Shown here piece by piece: positions 33,301-41,727 of a stretch of DNA of 64,000 nt. The number at the start of each line of letters is the position of its first letter. Within the stretch, counting starts at the first letter, position 1. The position numbers and the translations under genes were made by a program. The notes beneath the pieces are model-generated. The model made no database searches, had not been told where the DNA came from, and worked only from the letters and a program-made list of their open reading frames with translations. This stretch comes from UBA1351 sp965140555. Its GTDB lineage: Bacteria; Bacillota; Clostridia; Lachnospirales; Vallitaleaceae. The stretch spans positions 3,534,001 to 3,598,000 of the forward strand of contig OZ223259.1 in the NCBI GenBank assembly GCA_965140555.1, given 5' to 3'.

Positions 33301-34719
33301 AGAAATCTAGAAAGCCAATGGGAGGAATGGCTTCCAAAGGTAGAAGCAGCCAAACTAGAATTGGGAAATACAAGGTCACGTAGAGATACAAAGGCAGAAC
33401 CTATTATTGAGCGTTATGGAGCGGTTATTATCTTCAAAGAACCCTTGAATTATGTTAAGGACCGTCTGGCAGAAGAGAAGAAGGCACTTGAAGGGCAAGA
33501 AAAAACCTTGAAAAAGGCAATGGCATCAAATGAGGAAAAACGTATCGTATTGGAAACAACCAAACATGAGCTAGATATTTTGTCTGTTGAACATGGTTTT
33601 TCTAAAGTTGCATTAACCTATTATGATCGGAATACCTTTATTAATTTTTATTATGAGCAAGGGAAAGTTTTAGGGCATATCCAAGAAGGCTTGGTGTTAG
33701 AAGCCAAGCGATTTGAGCAAATGAGACTGCATATGGACAAGAAGAAGAGTGATTACCTAACCTTTTGCCGGACGATGATTACGGAACCAAAGCTTAAAGA
33801 TACAGCCATTAAAGGCATTGATAAGAAGCAGAATTATGCAGAGCTACTGGACTATGGAACGATGATGGAAGAGATTTTGCAAAAAAACATTAAAATTGCA
33901 GAAGATGACCGTCGAGAAAGTGATGCGGAATTACAAACCTTCCTAGCCCATTTGATGACCTATACTAAGAATGTGATTCGAGAAATTGATGCAATTCAGT
34001 ATAAGACAAAGATTAAGGTGGAAGATCAACAGAAGCAAATCTTTATGTTCCATATTCCTCATTGGGATGAATTGGCAGCGAAGGAAGAACTTAGACGGTA
34101 TATTAATCAATTAGTTGAAGATTATGATCTTGAGTATGACAAAGCCTTAGAAGATAGAGAATCGGCAAGGGAATATATTGAGAGTAAATTAAGTGTGAGT
34201 AATTTGATGCTCCGAATTCTAGGGGATAAGACCATTAAGATCAAGTGCCGCAAAGTGACCAATGATTTAAAAGTTCGCCATGCACCGATGACTTGGGAAA
34301 GTTCTAACAAATGGTCCGGTGGTGAAAAATGGAGTAAGAACATGACCCTGTTTTTAAGTATCCTTAACTATATGGCAGAAAAGAAGAAATATATGGGAAC
34401 ATCTGAAAAGCGTCATCGTACAGTCATTCTGGATAATCCTTTCGGAAAGGCATCCAGTAAGCATGTTCTGGACCCGGTATTCTTTGTGGCAGAGAATCTA
34501 GGGTTTCAGATGATTACGGTGACGGCCCATGCTGAAGGCCAGTTTGTAACGGATTATTTCCCTGTAGTATATAGTGGTAAGTTAAGGGCTTCTAATGATC
34601 CGGATAAGCAGATTATGGAAGTCAACAAAAGCTTAAATACGGCTTATTTTAAAGCTGAATCACCGGATACACTGTTGCGATTTGAAGAGCATGAGCAACT
34701 AAGTTTCTTGGTGGATTAG
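30301..34719 (+). CDS. jetC: Wadjet SMC-like ATPase JetC
   Basis: The 1472-residue protein has an MukB/SMC-like layout: Walker A ENGGGKT at residues 38-44, two long coiled-coil stretches either side of a mid-protein hinge, the ABC signature WSGGEKW near 1338, and a Walker B-like VILDNPFG near 1375. Walker B has Asn-Pro after the Asp rather than the usual Glu. JetC is expected to extrude plasmid DNA loops and license JetD cleavage. The ATG at 30301 is chosen because AAGGAGG lies ideally upstream; the frame extends to 30268 inside jetB. The gene is full length with no disruption. Confidence 0.92.
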   Translation: MPTISRIRLTNVIYENNAKRYNDQIFRFDGENGIFLLENGGGKTVFLQTVLQAIIPHATMAERKIKDTLVLDNSPAHIAIEWITQDKPRRYALTAVSLYTENNTLMSYKYVYSYGPEDKYNIETLPFVVHNSQSKARPASKGEISEYYSRMKQQFINADTFTTMKDYHHYIEENFKIVPGEWYKIAMINGSEGGIEEFFKHCRTTQQLINNLLIPTVEEALSGNEKIDFVQTFEKQREHFKQNKRLSEDIEQFKQIKERVDDYIHEYKRLHDSEEVYNEKKREAKALTKFILEEIDANSKEALSLKQEREDLDASKSTYEHQKQSLDIANLDQKIEQQESKRQEYIRIEFEMRQQLDDVKRRIQNIQITDLENQETLKRQMIVSLNEQLEMSQKTEEESDLREQIEKTMAYIHGYYVNQKETLEKEQQVLEGQLLREQDTLSDMKEGMNKKYGERSDAKGQISSLRTSIKNMDERMGRIKSQLFDPLTDENAEALLKRYKDRITDIEEQLRDLQKRKRDNEEVRCQLAKQKDDCLLKRQDAKSALEGNEAKKREIDKHQGELIHVLEGYFAHLGIYNTVYSKEDTIVQSVNDRLSKLALEFEELLIRERVNGRYADLYGDMPFFSADTVMAKKLFTIMNQVSYAEHGTLYLQNNRTILGKSMEELYHVFPFWANTIVTTESDKPKIMEYIRGIKHNLTNPVFILTTGEVQQILHEGAEVVKSDATVFPEVWLENLEQENFEGWKNEVIQKAKNTTVEREEIGRKLAEIQRLQEKVETYFRSYPYDLYMELNESIEDMKELMKSAEMELNQINESVQAADQDRQTIDHAIEALNQEKPTVSRWIELIDEYIKSLYRKRRFESEEQEAIKHERQLEQEQHRLQDALVRQEALLDELKKDVSRLRYTQQSIETEELYIKVKETAPEYGNEVYQVLKERLMALELKFKKVTGLSQEYVIKIESAKESLIDIQQRLKRIKDNAKYPIAKAADYEQGEWDRLEERARNLESQWEEWLPKVEAAKLELGNTRSRRDTKAEPIIERYGAVIIFKEPLNYVKDRLAEEKKALEGQEKTLKKAMASNEEKRIVLETTKHELDILSVEHGFSKVALTYYDRNTFINFYYEQGKVLGHIQEGLVLEAKRFEQMRLHMDKKKSDYLTFCRTMITEPKLKDTAIKGIDKKQNYAELLDYGTMMEEILQKNIKIAEDDRRESDAELQTFLAHLMTYTKNVIREIDAIQYKTKIKVEDQQKQIFMFHIPHWDELAAKEELRRYINQLVEDYDLEYDKALEDRESAREYIESKLSVSNLMLRILGDKTIKIKCRKVTNDLKVRHAPMTWESSNKWSGGEKWSKNMTLFLSILNYMAEKKKYMGTSEKRHRTVILDNPFGKASSKHVLDPVFFVAENLGFQMITVTAHAEGQFVTDYFPVVYSGKLRASNDPDKQIMEVNKSLNTAYFKAESPDTLLRFEEHEQLSFLVD

Positions 34720-34722
34720 AGC

Positions 34723-34762
34723 AAAAGGCTATCGGAATACAGTCATATTCCGATAGCCTTTT
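34723..34762. terminator. Bidirectional terminator closing the Wadjet operon
   Basis: AAAAGGCTATCGGAATA (34723-34739) and TATTCCGATAGCCTTTT (34746-34762) form a perfect 17-base stem. It starts four bases after the jetC stop and also serves the convergent DUF4317 gene. Confidence 0.92.
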
Positions 34763-34766
34763 GACT

Positions 34767-36062
34767 TTAGATTAAATCGTCTTTGCCGTTAATGGTAAAT
34801 TTCTCATTATCTTCCATAGGTATAACAAGGCAACGTCTGCCGTTAATCATCTCTGTTTTAACGGTCGGAAGTTTATTCGGATTGACATGAAGAACTACAT
34901 CATAGTCGTCCTTATCTTGATCGTCCGATAATTCAGTGTCCATAGCTGATTCATTTCCATCATCATCCTCATCAGCGGGTATACGGCTTTGCATCACTTC
35001 TAACTTACTTTCTAATTGTTCTACTTGCTCTTGTAGTTGCGCTTCTTTTTTCTTGTGTGCATTAGCGCGGAGTAGCTTTGTGTCTACAAGATTTTCAGCA
35101 ATAGGCTCATCGTCTTCAAAAGTTTCTTTGAAAGACGCCTCGATTTTTTCCACAGATTCTTCCGGTACACCACTTTCGACTAAGAGGCTACGAACCTTTT
35201 CTGTAGATAGAGGAAGGGGAGCGACAGTTGTATCCTCGTACAAGTCGTTGTATTCTTCCACCATAGCACTCAGATTTTCTTGAATGTCTAAGTATACCTT
35301 GGAAGAAACCTCGTCATCAGGACTGACAGTGCTTTTGATAATGGATTGAAAACTCTCTTTTTGTAGGGTTGCTGTTGTTTTAATGGAACAGCCAAGACCT
35401 TTTTCCATCAATTCAGGATGGGGCTCTTTCGCATTCTTCGTGTAGTAGATGACCGTGTTAACATCAGAACTCCGGTCGATAAAGCCTGGATAGAGGAAGC
35501 CGTTAGCAGGTGTTTCCACAACCCAGTCCCTGATACGAGCTTTGATTTTATGTTCATCATCGTAGTAGCCAAGACCTGGTTTTGATAAAGAAACAGGGCA
35601 AATGGCGCAAAGAATATATTCATAGACTTCTTCGGACTCATCTAGTTTCAAGTTATCACTCGTTCGGGTAATGACATCATAGGCATCATGGAACAGGAGA
35701 ATCAAGAAGTTACCGGCATGGTCATAACTCTCAATAATGGAATCATAAAAGGCGCTTAGCATGGCATCGTTTTTCAAAGCACTTTTTTTAAGGGCTAGTA
35801 ACGAGGTCTGAGTGGATTCCTCTTCAGAAGAATCTGCATTGAAATTCAATTCAAGAAGGTTATTTCCAACGGTGCCGGAGAGTACTTTCTTACTTATTTC
35901 TAGGTATTTATAGTAATCTTCATCCGGTAAATTCAAGAAGGTTTCTCTGAATTCCAATAGTTTTTTCTTGTCTCCGTTCACATAACAACCACAGAGCTTG
36001 GTAAAGGTACATTCGTCTTTTTTGAACCGACGTTTCAGTTCAAGCATATCTTTTCTATTCAT
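34767..36062 (-). CDS. DUF4317 family protein
   Basis: The 431-residue acidic protein begins MNRKDMLELKRRFKKDECTF and has the FTKLCGCYVNGDKKKL segment typical of DUF4317 proteins in Clostridia. A coiled coil (about residues 335-365) and an Asp-rich stretch (EDDDGNESAMDTELSDDQD part) precede the C-terminus. Function is unknown. It converges with the Wadjet operon and is divergent from the methyltransferase gene, so it appears monocistronic. No link to Wadjet can be shown. Confidence 0.82.
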   Translation of the reverse strand: MNRKDMLELKRRFKKDECTFTKLCGCYVNGDKKKLLEFRETFLNLPDEDYYKYLEISKKVLSGTVGNNLLELNFNADSSEEESTQTSLLALKKSALKNDAMLSAFYDSIIESYDHAGNFLILLFHDAYDVITRTSDNLKLDESEEVYEYILCAICPVSLSKPGLGYYDDEHKIKARIRDWVVETPANGFLYPGFIDRSSDVNTVIYYTKNAKEPHPELMEKGLGCSIKTTATLQKESFQSIIKSTVSPDDEVSSKVYLDIQENLSAMVEEYNDLYEDTTVAPLPLSTEKVRSLLVESGVPEESVEKIEASFKETFEDDEPIAENLVDTKLLRANAHKKKEAQLQEQVEQLESKLEVMQSRIPADEDDDGNESAMDTELSDDQDKDDYDVVLHVNPNKLPTVKTEMINGRRCLVIPMEDNEKFTINGKDDLI

Positions 36063-36279
36063 AGGACCTCACTTCATTACAGTTTTATTCTTACTAATCT
36101 TACTTATTATAGTATAAATTTTTCACTATAGGCAATGCCTAATTTTAGGTAAGTTGTTTTGTAAGGAAAACGATTGTTTATTTCCGTGTCCACAATAACT
36201 TGTTTGTAGTCCTCTTGGATGATATAGTAAAGAGGATAGTTATAACAGAATAAATAGGAAGAATATAGGAGTTTAGAGC

Positions 36280-37473
36280 GTGAAGATGAATAAAACAATA
36301 GATGTGAGAATAAAAGATAAGTGGTCGAACACTTTTACTATAAATAATCCGATGCTGAAGGAAATGTTTGAAACTTTCCCTTCGACAATAGAAGAAGGCG
36401 ATTTGCTGGATATTTATGATGCAAAAAAACGTTATATCGGAAAAGCTTATTATGGTAAGCAAAATAAAGGATTAGGATGGATGATTTCGAAGAATAAAGA
36501 GGAATGTATAACGTCTGCTTTTTTTGAAGAGAAGATAAAGAAAGCGGTTGAGAAGCGACAAACATTATATAATGATCCGGAAACGACTGCATTTAGAGTT
36601 TTCAATGGTGAAGGGGACGATTTTGGTGGTGTGACGATTGACTATTTTGACGGATTCTACATGATGACGTGGTATAACAAAGGCGTCTATTCTTTCAAAG
36701 AAGGGATTATAGAAGCCCTTGAAGCCTGTTGTACGTGTAAGGGTATTTATGAAAAGAAACGTTTTGCAAAAGACGGTAAGTATGTGGAAGCTGACGATTT
36801 TGTCAAGGGTGAAGAGGCACCTGAACCTTTAGTTATTATGGAGAATTCGGTCAAATACGCTGTTTATTTGAACGACGGACCTATGGTGGGAATCTTTTTG
36901 GATCAACGTGAGGTAAGAAAGTCAATTCGTGAGAACTATGCACAAGGAAAACAGGTGCTTAATACATTTTCCTATACAGGAGCCTTTTCTGTCAGTGCTG
37001 CACTGGGAGGGGCTCAGACAACAAGTGTTGATTTGGCGAACCGAAGTCGGGACAAAACGAAGGAGCAGTTCACCCTCAACGGTATTGATTCGGAAACTCA
37101 AACAATTATTGTGGAAGATGTGTTTAATTACTTCAAGTATGCCAATCGCAAACAACATATCTTTGATGTTGTTATTCTGGATCCACCAAGTTTTGCGCGT
37201 TCCAAGAAAAGAACCTTTAATGTATCAAAAGATTATGTGGAATTGTTGGTGGATGCTATCGGAATTACAGTCAAGAACGGTGTGATTGTTGCGTCAACGA
37301 ACTATAGTAATTTTGATATGAATAAATTTCAAAAATTTATAAGAGCCGCCTTTAAAGAAACAGGTGGTACGTATGAGATTCTTGAGTCATATTCACTTCC
37401 GGAGGATTTTGCAGTGTCTGAGTATTATCCGGAGGGTAATTATTTGAAAGTAGTTTTTATTAAGAAAAAATAG
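36280..37473 (+). CDS. RlmI-like 23S rRNA cytosine methyltransferase
   Basis: The 397-residue protein has an N-terminal PUA-like region (about residues 8-75) and a Rossmann methyltransferase domain. The SAM motif is NTFSYTGAFSVSAALGG, with an acidic VDLANRSRDKTKEQF strand and the catalytic VVILDPPSFARSKK. This matches the COG1092 family that makes m5C in 23S rRNA. The GTG start at 36280 has AGGAG 8 bases upstream, so it is preferred over the ATG at 36286. The specific target base is not determinable here. Confidence 0.9.
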   Translation: MKMNKTIDVRIKDKWSNTFTINNPMLKEMFETFPSTIEEGDLLDIYDAKKRYIGKAYYGKQNKGLGWMISKNKEECITSAFFEEKIKKAVEKRQTLYNDPETTAFRVFNGEGDDFGGVTIDYFDGFYMMTWYNKGVYSFKEGIIEALEACCTCKGIYEKKRFAKDGKYVEADDFVKGEEAPEPLVIMENSVKYAVYLNDGPMVGIFLDQREVRKSIRENYAQGKQVLNTFSYTGAFSVSAALGGAQTTSVDLANRSRDKTKEQFTLNGIDSETQTIIVEDVFNYFKYANRKQHIFDVVILDPPSFARSKKRTFNVSKDYVELLVDAIGITVKNGVIVASTNYSNFDMNKFQKFIRAAFKETGGTYEILESYSLPEDFAVSEYYPEGNYLKVVFIKKK

Positions 37474-37490
37474 GGCAACTATTAACAGGT

Positions 37491-37561
37491 GATGATTCGT
37501 CCGCTAAAACGATAGCGTCTATACGAATTTAGTGAACCTTCGTTTTGCCGGGCTAATCATC
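37491..37561. repeat. Short copy of a hairpin repeat family
   Basis: GATGATT at 37491 pairs with AATCATC at 37555-37561, and CTAAAACGA pairs imperfectly with TCGTTTTG. Its reverse complement starts GATGATTAGCCCGGCAAAA and contains GTTCACTAAATTC. This closely matches the left end of the 119-bp repeats at 62068-62312 (GATTAGCCCGACAAAAGCA, then GTTTCACTAAATTC). It is a shortened relative lying between rlmI-like and FGGY kinase genes. Confidence 0.7.
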
Positions 37562-37586
37562 TGGTACAAGAATTCAGGTGATATAG

Positions 37587-39068
37587 ATGCAATATTATGT
37601 GATTATAGAAATAAGCTCTTCTTCTGCTAAGGTGCTGTTATATAATCTAGCTACAGGCGAACAACAGATTGCTCAAGAGCCTTTACCTTATACGGTTAAT
37701 GATGGTAGAAGTCATGATACTCAAGGGGTCTATAAGATAGCCTTAGGTTTGGCGAAAACGATAATCCGCAAAGAAAAAGAACGATGGAAAACAGATAGAG
37801 TGCATATTGATACAATAGTCATCGTGACAACATGGCATTCTCTTGCAGTGATGACAAGGAATGGTGAGCCACTAACTCGAACGTGGTTATGGTCCGGATT
37901 GCTGGACGAGTCATTAGAACATGAGAAGATCCAGCCTATTCAAGCCTATGAACGAACGGGATGTCACGCAACCATGATTTATCCGGTTAATAAGTGGCTT
38001 TATTTGACACAAGAAGGGCGTGAACTTGCTGCTATTGCCTCATCGAATCAGATATGGTTAGGGGATCAGGCAAGTTATGTCTATTATCAGTTGACCGGGT
38101 ATTTTGAAACCTCGAGCACCATGGCCTCAGGAAGCGGTTTTTATAATCTGATTGAAGAGGATTATGACAAAGATATACAAAGGACAGCCGGAATTAAGAG
38201 AGAACAGTTACCGACAGTTCGTGACGGGTACCGACTGATTCTGCCGGATATAGCAGAAGATCTGGGGATTTCACAAACCGCGAAGGTCTATACACCGGTG
38301 AGTGATGGTGGGATGAATCAGTATTATTATGGTAATGATGCCAATGGAATTATTTCTGCATCCATTGGAACGAGCGGAGCCCTTCGGTGCTATGTGAACC
38401 AACCGATGTTGAGTGAAAAACATCTATGGTGCTATCGATTGGGTAAGGGATATATACTAGGAGCGGCTATTGCAGGTGCAGGTAATTTGCTCAATAGCTA
38501 TAGGGAGAAACTTTTTCCGGAGATTGAATTAAAAGATTTGGAGCAAGCCATTAGAACAACGATGAGGAAACCACGGAGTCCTTATCTTTTTATGCCTTTT
38601 GAATTGGGCGAGAGGAACCCGGGATTCAGACAAGATCATAGCTATGGTTTCTTTGACAGTAACGGGCGAAAAATTCCCCGGGAAATGTATGAAGTCATGC
38701 CATTAGAAGGCCGACTTGAATTAGCCATTGCTTTATTGGAAGGAATACTTTTTAACCTATATCAATGTTATCGTTATCTACTAAAAGCAGATATACCTGT
38801 TAAGAAAATACGTTTGTCAGGTGGTATTCTCCGCTCAAACATATGGGTTCAAATGTTTGCAGATGTTTTTCAGGAAGACGTATATAAGGATGATCAGATT
38901 CATGCCTCTGTATTCGGAGGATTATATTACGGGCTTCGAATGAATGGCTTGGAGGTGCCTTCAAATGATGAGGGGGAAGTGGTAACTCCGGATATATCTA
39001 TAGAAACACAAGCCTATTATAAGAAAAAATATGAACAATATTTGAGTCAGTATCAGGAGAAGGTGTAA
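37587..39068 (+). CDS. FGGY-family carbohydrate kinase (gluconokinase-like)
   Basis: The 493-residue protein has the two ribonuclease-H-like domains of FGGY kinases. They are marked by an N-terminal IIEISSSSAKVLLYN phosphate-binding strand, LWLGDQASYVYYQLTGYFETSS-like middle segment and the C-terminal KKIRLSGGILRSNIWVQMFADV signature. The ISASIGTSGALR segment is typical of the gluconate/xylulose branch. The exact sugar is uncertain. The GH43 arabinanase downstream might suggest a pentose, but the two genes are separated by 92 bases and may be independent. Confidence 0.82.
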   Translation: MQYYVIIEISSSSAKVLLYNLATGEQQIAQEPLPYTVNDGRSHDTQGVYKIALGLAKTIIRKEKERWKTDRVHIDTIVIVTTWHSLAVMTRNGEPLTRTWLWSGLLDESLEHEKIQPIQAYERTGCHATMIYPVNKWLYLTQEGRELAAIASSNQIWLGDQASYVYYQLTGYFETSSTMASGSGFYNLIEEDYDKDIQRTAGIKREQLPTVRDGYRLILPDIAEDLGISQTAKVYTPVSDGGMNQYYYGNDANGIISASIGTSGALRCYVNQPMLSEKHLWCYRLGKGYILGAAIAGAGNLLNSYREKLFPEIELKDLEQAIRTTMRKPRSPYLFMPFELGERNPGFRQDHSYGFFDSNGRKIPREMYEVMPLEGRLELAIALLEGILFNLYQCYRYLLKADIPVKKIRLSGGILRSNIWVQMFADVFQEDVYKDDQIHASVFGGLYYGLRMNGLEVPSNDEGEVVTPDISIETQAYYKKKYEQYLSQYQEKV

Positions 39069-39160
39069 ATTGACAGGGAGGTTCTCTGGTGATATACTTT
39101 GTTTATTGGGTAATAAAATAATTTACAATAAACTAAAGTAAATATCAAAAGGAGAAGGAT

Positions 39161-40651
39161 ATGAATAAAAAGTTTTTTGTAATAATGAGTCTTTTGTCAG
39201 CAGGTGCCTTGATGGTATCGTGTGCATCAAAGAAGCCACTGAGTCGAGAGGATGTTCTTGAATTGGCGAAGAATCAAGAGGTAAGGCAACAGCATAAGAT
39301 AACCTTTGATGAAGTATCTGTACATGATCCGTCGATTGTGAAAACAGATGGGACGTACTATGTCTTCGGATCCCATTTGGCGTCGGCTAAATCCACGGAT
39401 TTGATTAATTTTAAGCAGATATCACGATCGGTATACGGAAATCCTCTTTTTCCGGATGTGAAAAATACCCTAAGTGAGGCATTGACATGGGCGCAAACAG
39501 ATACATTTTGGGCTCCTGATGTAGAGCAATTGTCTGATGGCAATTTCTATTTTTATTATAATGCGTGTCGTGGCGATTCGCCTTTATCAGCAATGGGGGT
39601 AGCAAAGGCTTCTGATATTGAAGGGCCTTATGAAGATATGGGGATTTTCCTCAAATCAGGAATGTCAGGAGAGAGTAACGATGGTACGATTTATAATGCC
39701 AATATACATCCGAATGTTGTTGATCCTCATACCTTTCATGATAATACAGGCAAACTGTGGATGGTATATGGCTCTTATTCCGGTGGAATATTTATCTTAG
39801 AGATGAACCCAGATACAGGATTTCCAATTGAAGGGCAAGGCTATGGGAAAAAGTTGCTTGGAGGGTATCATGCACGCATAGAAGGTCCTTATATACTCTA
39901 CAATCCCGATACGGACTATTATTATCTCTTTTTGTCTTTCGGTGGATTAGATGCTAATGGAGGTTATAATATTCGAGTGGCTAGATCCAAATCACCTGAC
40001 GGACCTTATGTGGATAGTCTTGGGCAGGAGATGATAGAAGCGAAGGGTGTGGAAGGCCAGATTTTTTATGATCCTGCATATGCGCCTTATGGTCATAAGT
40101 TAGTTGGGAATTTTGAGTTTGATCATGTGGAAGGCGAAGTTGGTAGCCAATCAGGCGGGTATATTTCACCTGGACATAACTCTGCTTATTATGATGAGGA
40201 AGAAGATAAGTACTATATTATCTTTCATTCAAGATTTCCGAGAAAAGGTGAAACCCATTATGTTCGTGTCCATCAACTCTTCTTCAATGATGACGGATGG
40301 CCGGTGATGGCGCCCTATCGGTATACAGGAGAAACGAGGGAATCGGTTAGACGAGAGAATGTTCTAGGTGCGTATAAGTTGGTAAATCATGGACGTGACA
40401 TCTCTCCAGAGGTGAAACATTCTCAGGTGGTAGCCTTATTAGATGACGGTCGAATAACAGGCGACATAGAGGGGAACTGGTCTCTAGATGAAGAGTCTGC
40501 TTCTGTGAAGATGACTTTTGATGCTATCAATTATTCAGGTGTGGTTTTGTATCAATATGATGAATACAATCAAATGGATACAATGACAATGACCTTAGGT
40601 GCAGACAATGGCGAGAGTATATGGGCAAGTCAGATGTATCTCGAAGAATAA
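39161..40651 (+). CDS. GH43 endo-alpha-1,5-L-arabinanase lipoprotein
   Basis: The 496-residue protein has a lipoprotein signal with lipobox MVSC (Cys21), so it is anchored outside. The five-bladed propeller carries the GH43 triad: Asp in VHDPSIVKTDG (base), Asp in NVVDPHTFHD, and Glu in HARIEGPYILYN (acid). The C-terminal ~100 residues form the beta-barrel domain that follows extracellular arabinanases of the AbnB type. It would trim arabinan side chains of pectin, complementing the pectin genes further right. AAAGGAGAAGG precedes the ATG. Confidence 0.88.
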   Translation: MNKKFFVIMSLLSAGALMVSCASKKPLSREDVLELAKNQEVRQQHKITFDEVSVHDPSIVKTDGTYYVFGSHLASAKSTDLINFKQISRSVYGNPLFPDVKNTLSEALTWAQTDTFWAPDVEQLSDGNFYFYYNACRGDSPLSAMGVAKASDIEGPYEDMGIFLKSGMSGESNDGTIYNANIHPNVVDPHTFHDNTGKLWMVYGSYSGGIFILEMNPDTGFPIEGQGYGKKLLGGYHARIEGPYILYNPDTDYYYLFLSFGGLDANGGYNIRVARSKSPDGPYVDSLGQEMIEAKGVEGQIFYDPAYAPYGHKLVGNFEFDHVEGEVGSQSGGYISPGHNSAYYDEEEDKYYIIFHSRFPRKGETHYVRVHQLFFNDDGWPVMAPYRYTGETRESVRRENVLGAYKLVNHGRDISPEVKHSQVVALLDDGRITGDIEGNWSLDEESASVKMTFDAINYSGVVLYQYDEYNQMDTMTMTLGADNGESIWASQMYLEE

Positions 40652-40739
40652 CTTAGTAGTTGATATTGACATATTTTCACAAGAATTGTCGGGTAGAGCG
40701 TATCAATTTCCACTATACTAGATTCAGGAAGGTGAGCAA

Positions 40740-41597
40740 ATGGATTGGATAGAGAGTATTGAATGTGCACTGGAATATATGGAGAGCCACATAACGGAAG
40801 AGTTGACGATGGAGCAGATTGCCAATGAAGCAGCCATGTCGACGTTCTATTTTCAAAAAGGATTCAGTATGTTATGTGGCATCACATTGGGGGAATATAT
40901 TCGGAATCGACGGTTGACACTTGCCGGTTCTGAAGTGGTATCAACCAATCAGCGTATCATTGATATAGGCATGAAGTATGGATACGATTCTCCGGATGCC
41001 TTTACGAAAGCTTTCTCTCGATTTCATGGGATAACACCTTCTCGGGCGCGAAGAGGCGATGCTGTCATAAAAGCATACCCGCCTCTACACATTTATCTTA
41101 CGTTGAAAGGTGGTTATCTAATGGAGTACAAAGTAGTGGATAAAGAGTCATTTAAAGTAATGGGAGCAGTCAAACGATTTGGTTATGATGAGGCCAAAAG
41201 GGAGATTCCGAAATTTTGGGATACGTTTTATGAAGAGGGTAAAGACGAAAAAGTGTGTGGTATGCTGGGCATATCTTTTGAAGAAGAGACAAAGGACAAC
41301 GCCTTTGATTATGCTATTGCAGATTTTTACAAAGAAGGAAGCCCGGTTCCGGAAGGATTTGAGGTTCGTCGTATTCCGGCACTAACATGGGTGGTTTTTC
41401 CTAAACGTGGGCCAATGCCACAAAGTTTACAAAGCCTTAATGAAGAAATTTATTCCCAATGGCTACCGACATGTAAAGACTATAAGGTTGCAGCGGGCTA
41501 TAATGTTGAATTGTATGATGATGCAAGCCAATATGAAATGGGAACCAAAGATCCTAACTATTATTTTGAAATATGGATTCCTGTGGAACCCAAGTAG
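40740..41597 (+). CDS. AraC-family regulator with GyrI-like domain (paralogue)
   Basis: The 285-residue protein has an AraC helix-turn-helix domain (residues 5-105, ending YGYDSPDAFTKAFSRFHGITPSRAR). A GyrI-like ligand domain follows (about 125-285), including FKVMGAVKRFGYDEAKREI. The layout is the same as 21465-22400 but the sequence is diverged. GGAAGGTGAG is the ribosome binding site. It is followed by a terminator, so it is probably monocistronic. Confidence 0.88.
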   Translation: MDWIESIECALEYMESHITEELTMEQIANEAAMSTFYFQKGFSMLCGITLGEYIRNRRLTLAGSEVVSTNQRIIDIGMKYGYDSPDAFTKAFSRFHGITPSRARRGDAVIKAYPPLHIYLTLKGGYLMEYKVVDKESFKVMGAVKRFGYDEAKREIPKFWDTFYEEGKDEKVCGMLGISFEEETKDNAFDYAIADFYKEGSPVPEGFEVRRIPALTWVVFPKRGPMPQSLQSLNEEIYSQWLPTCKDYKVAAGYNVELYDDASQYEMGTKDPNYYFEIWIPVEPK

Positions 41598-41634
41598 TTA
41601 ATGGAGAGGACATTTTTATTTTATTATAATCAGA

Positions 41635-41660
41635 AAGAGGAAGCTTTGCTTCCTTTTTTT
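41635..41660 (+). terminator. Rho-independent terminator
   Basis: GGAAGC (41639-41644), a TTT loop and GCTTCC (41648-41653) are followed by seven T residues. An A/G-rich base lies before the stem. It terminates the AraC gene. Confidence 0.82.
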
Positions 41661-41662
41661 GA

Positions 41663-41692
41663 TTGACAAGTAAAGAGGAGAGAGCCTATAAT
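41663..41692 (+). promoter_or_regulatory. Sigma-A-type promoter of the amidase gene
   Basis: TTGACA at 41663-41668 and TATAAT at 41687-41692 are separated by 18 bases, both consensus hexamers. The predicted start lies about 30 bases before the ATG at 41728. Confidence 0.82.
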
Positions 41693-41727
41693 ATGTGTAA
41701 AGTAGTGCATATTTAGGGGGAGAAATC

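Noticed and set aside
34936..35283. 115-residue Ser/Cys-rich open frame on the plus strand
   Set aside because: It lies antisense within the DUF4317 gene, is low in complexity, and has no ribosome binding site.
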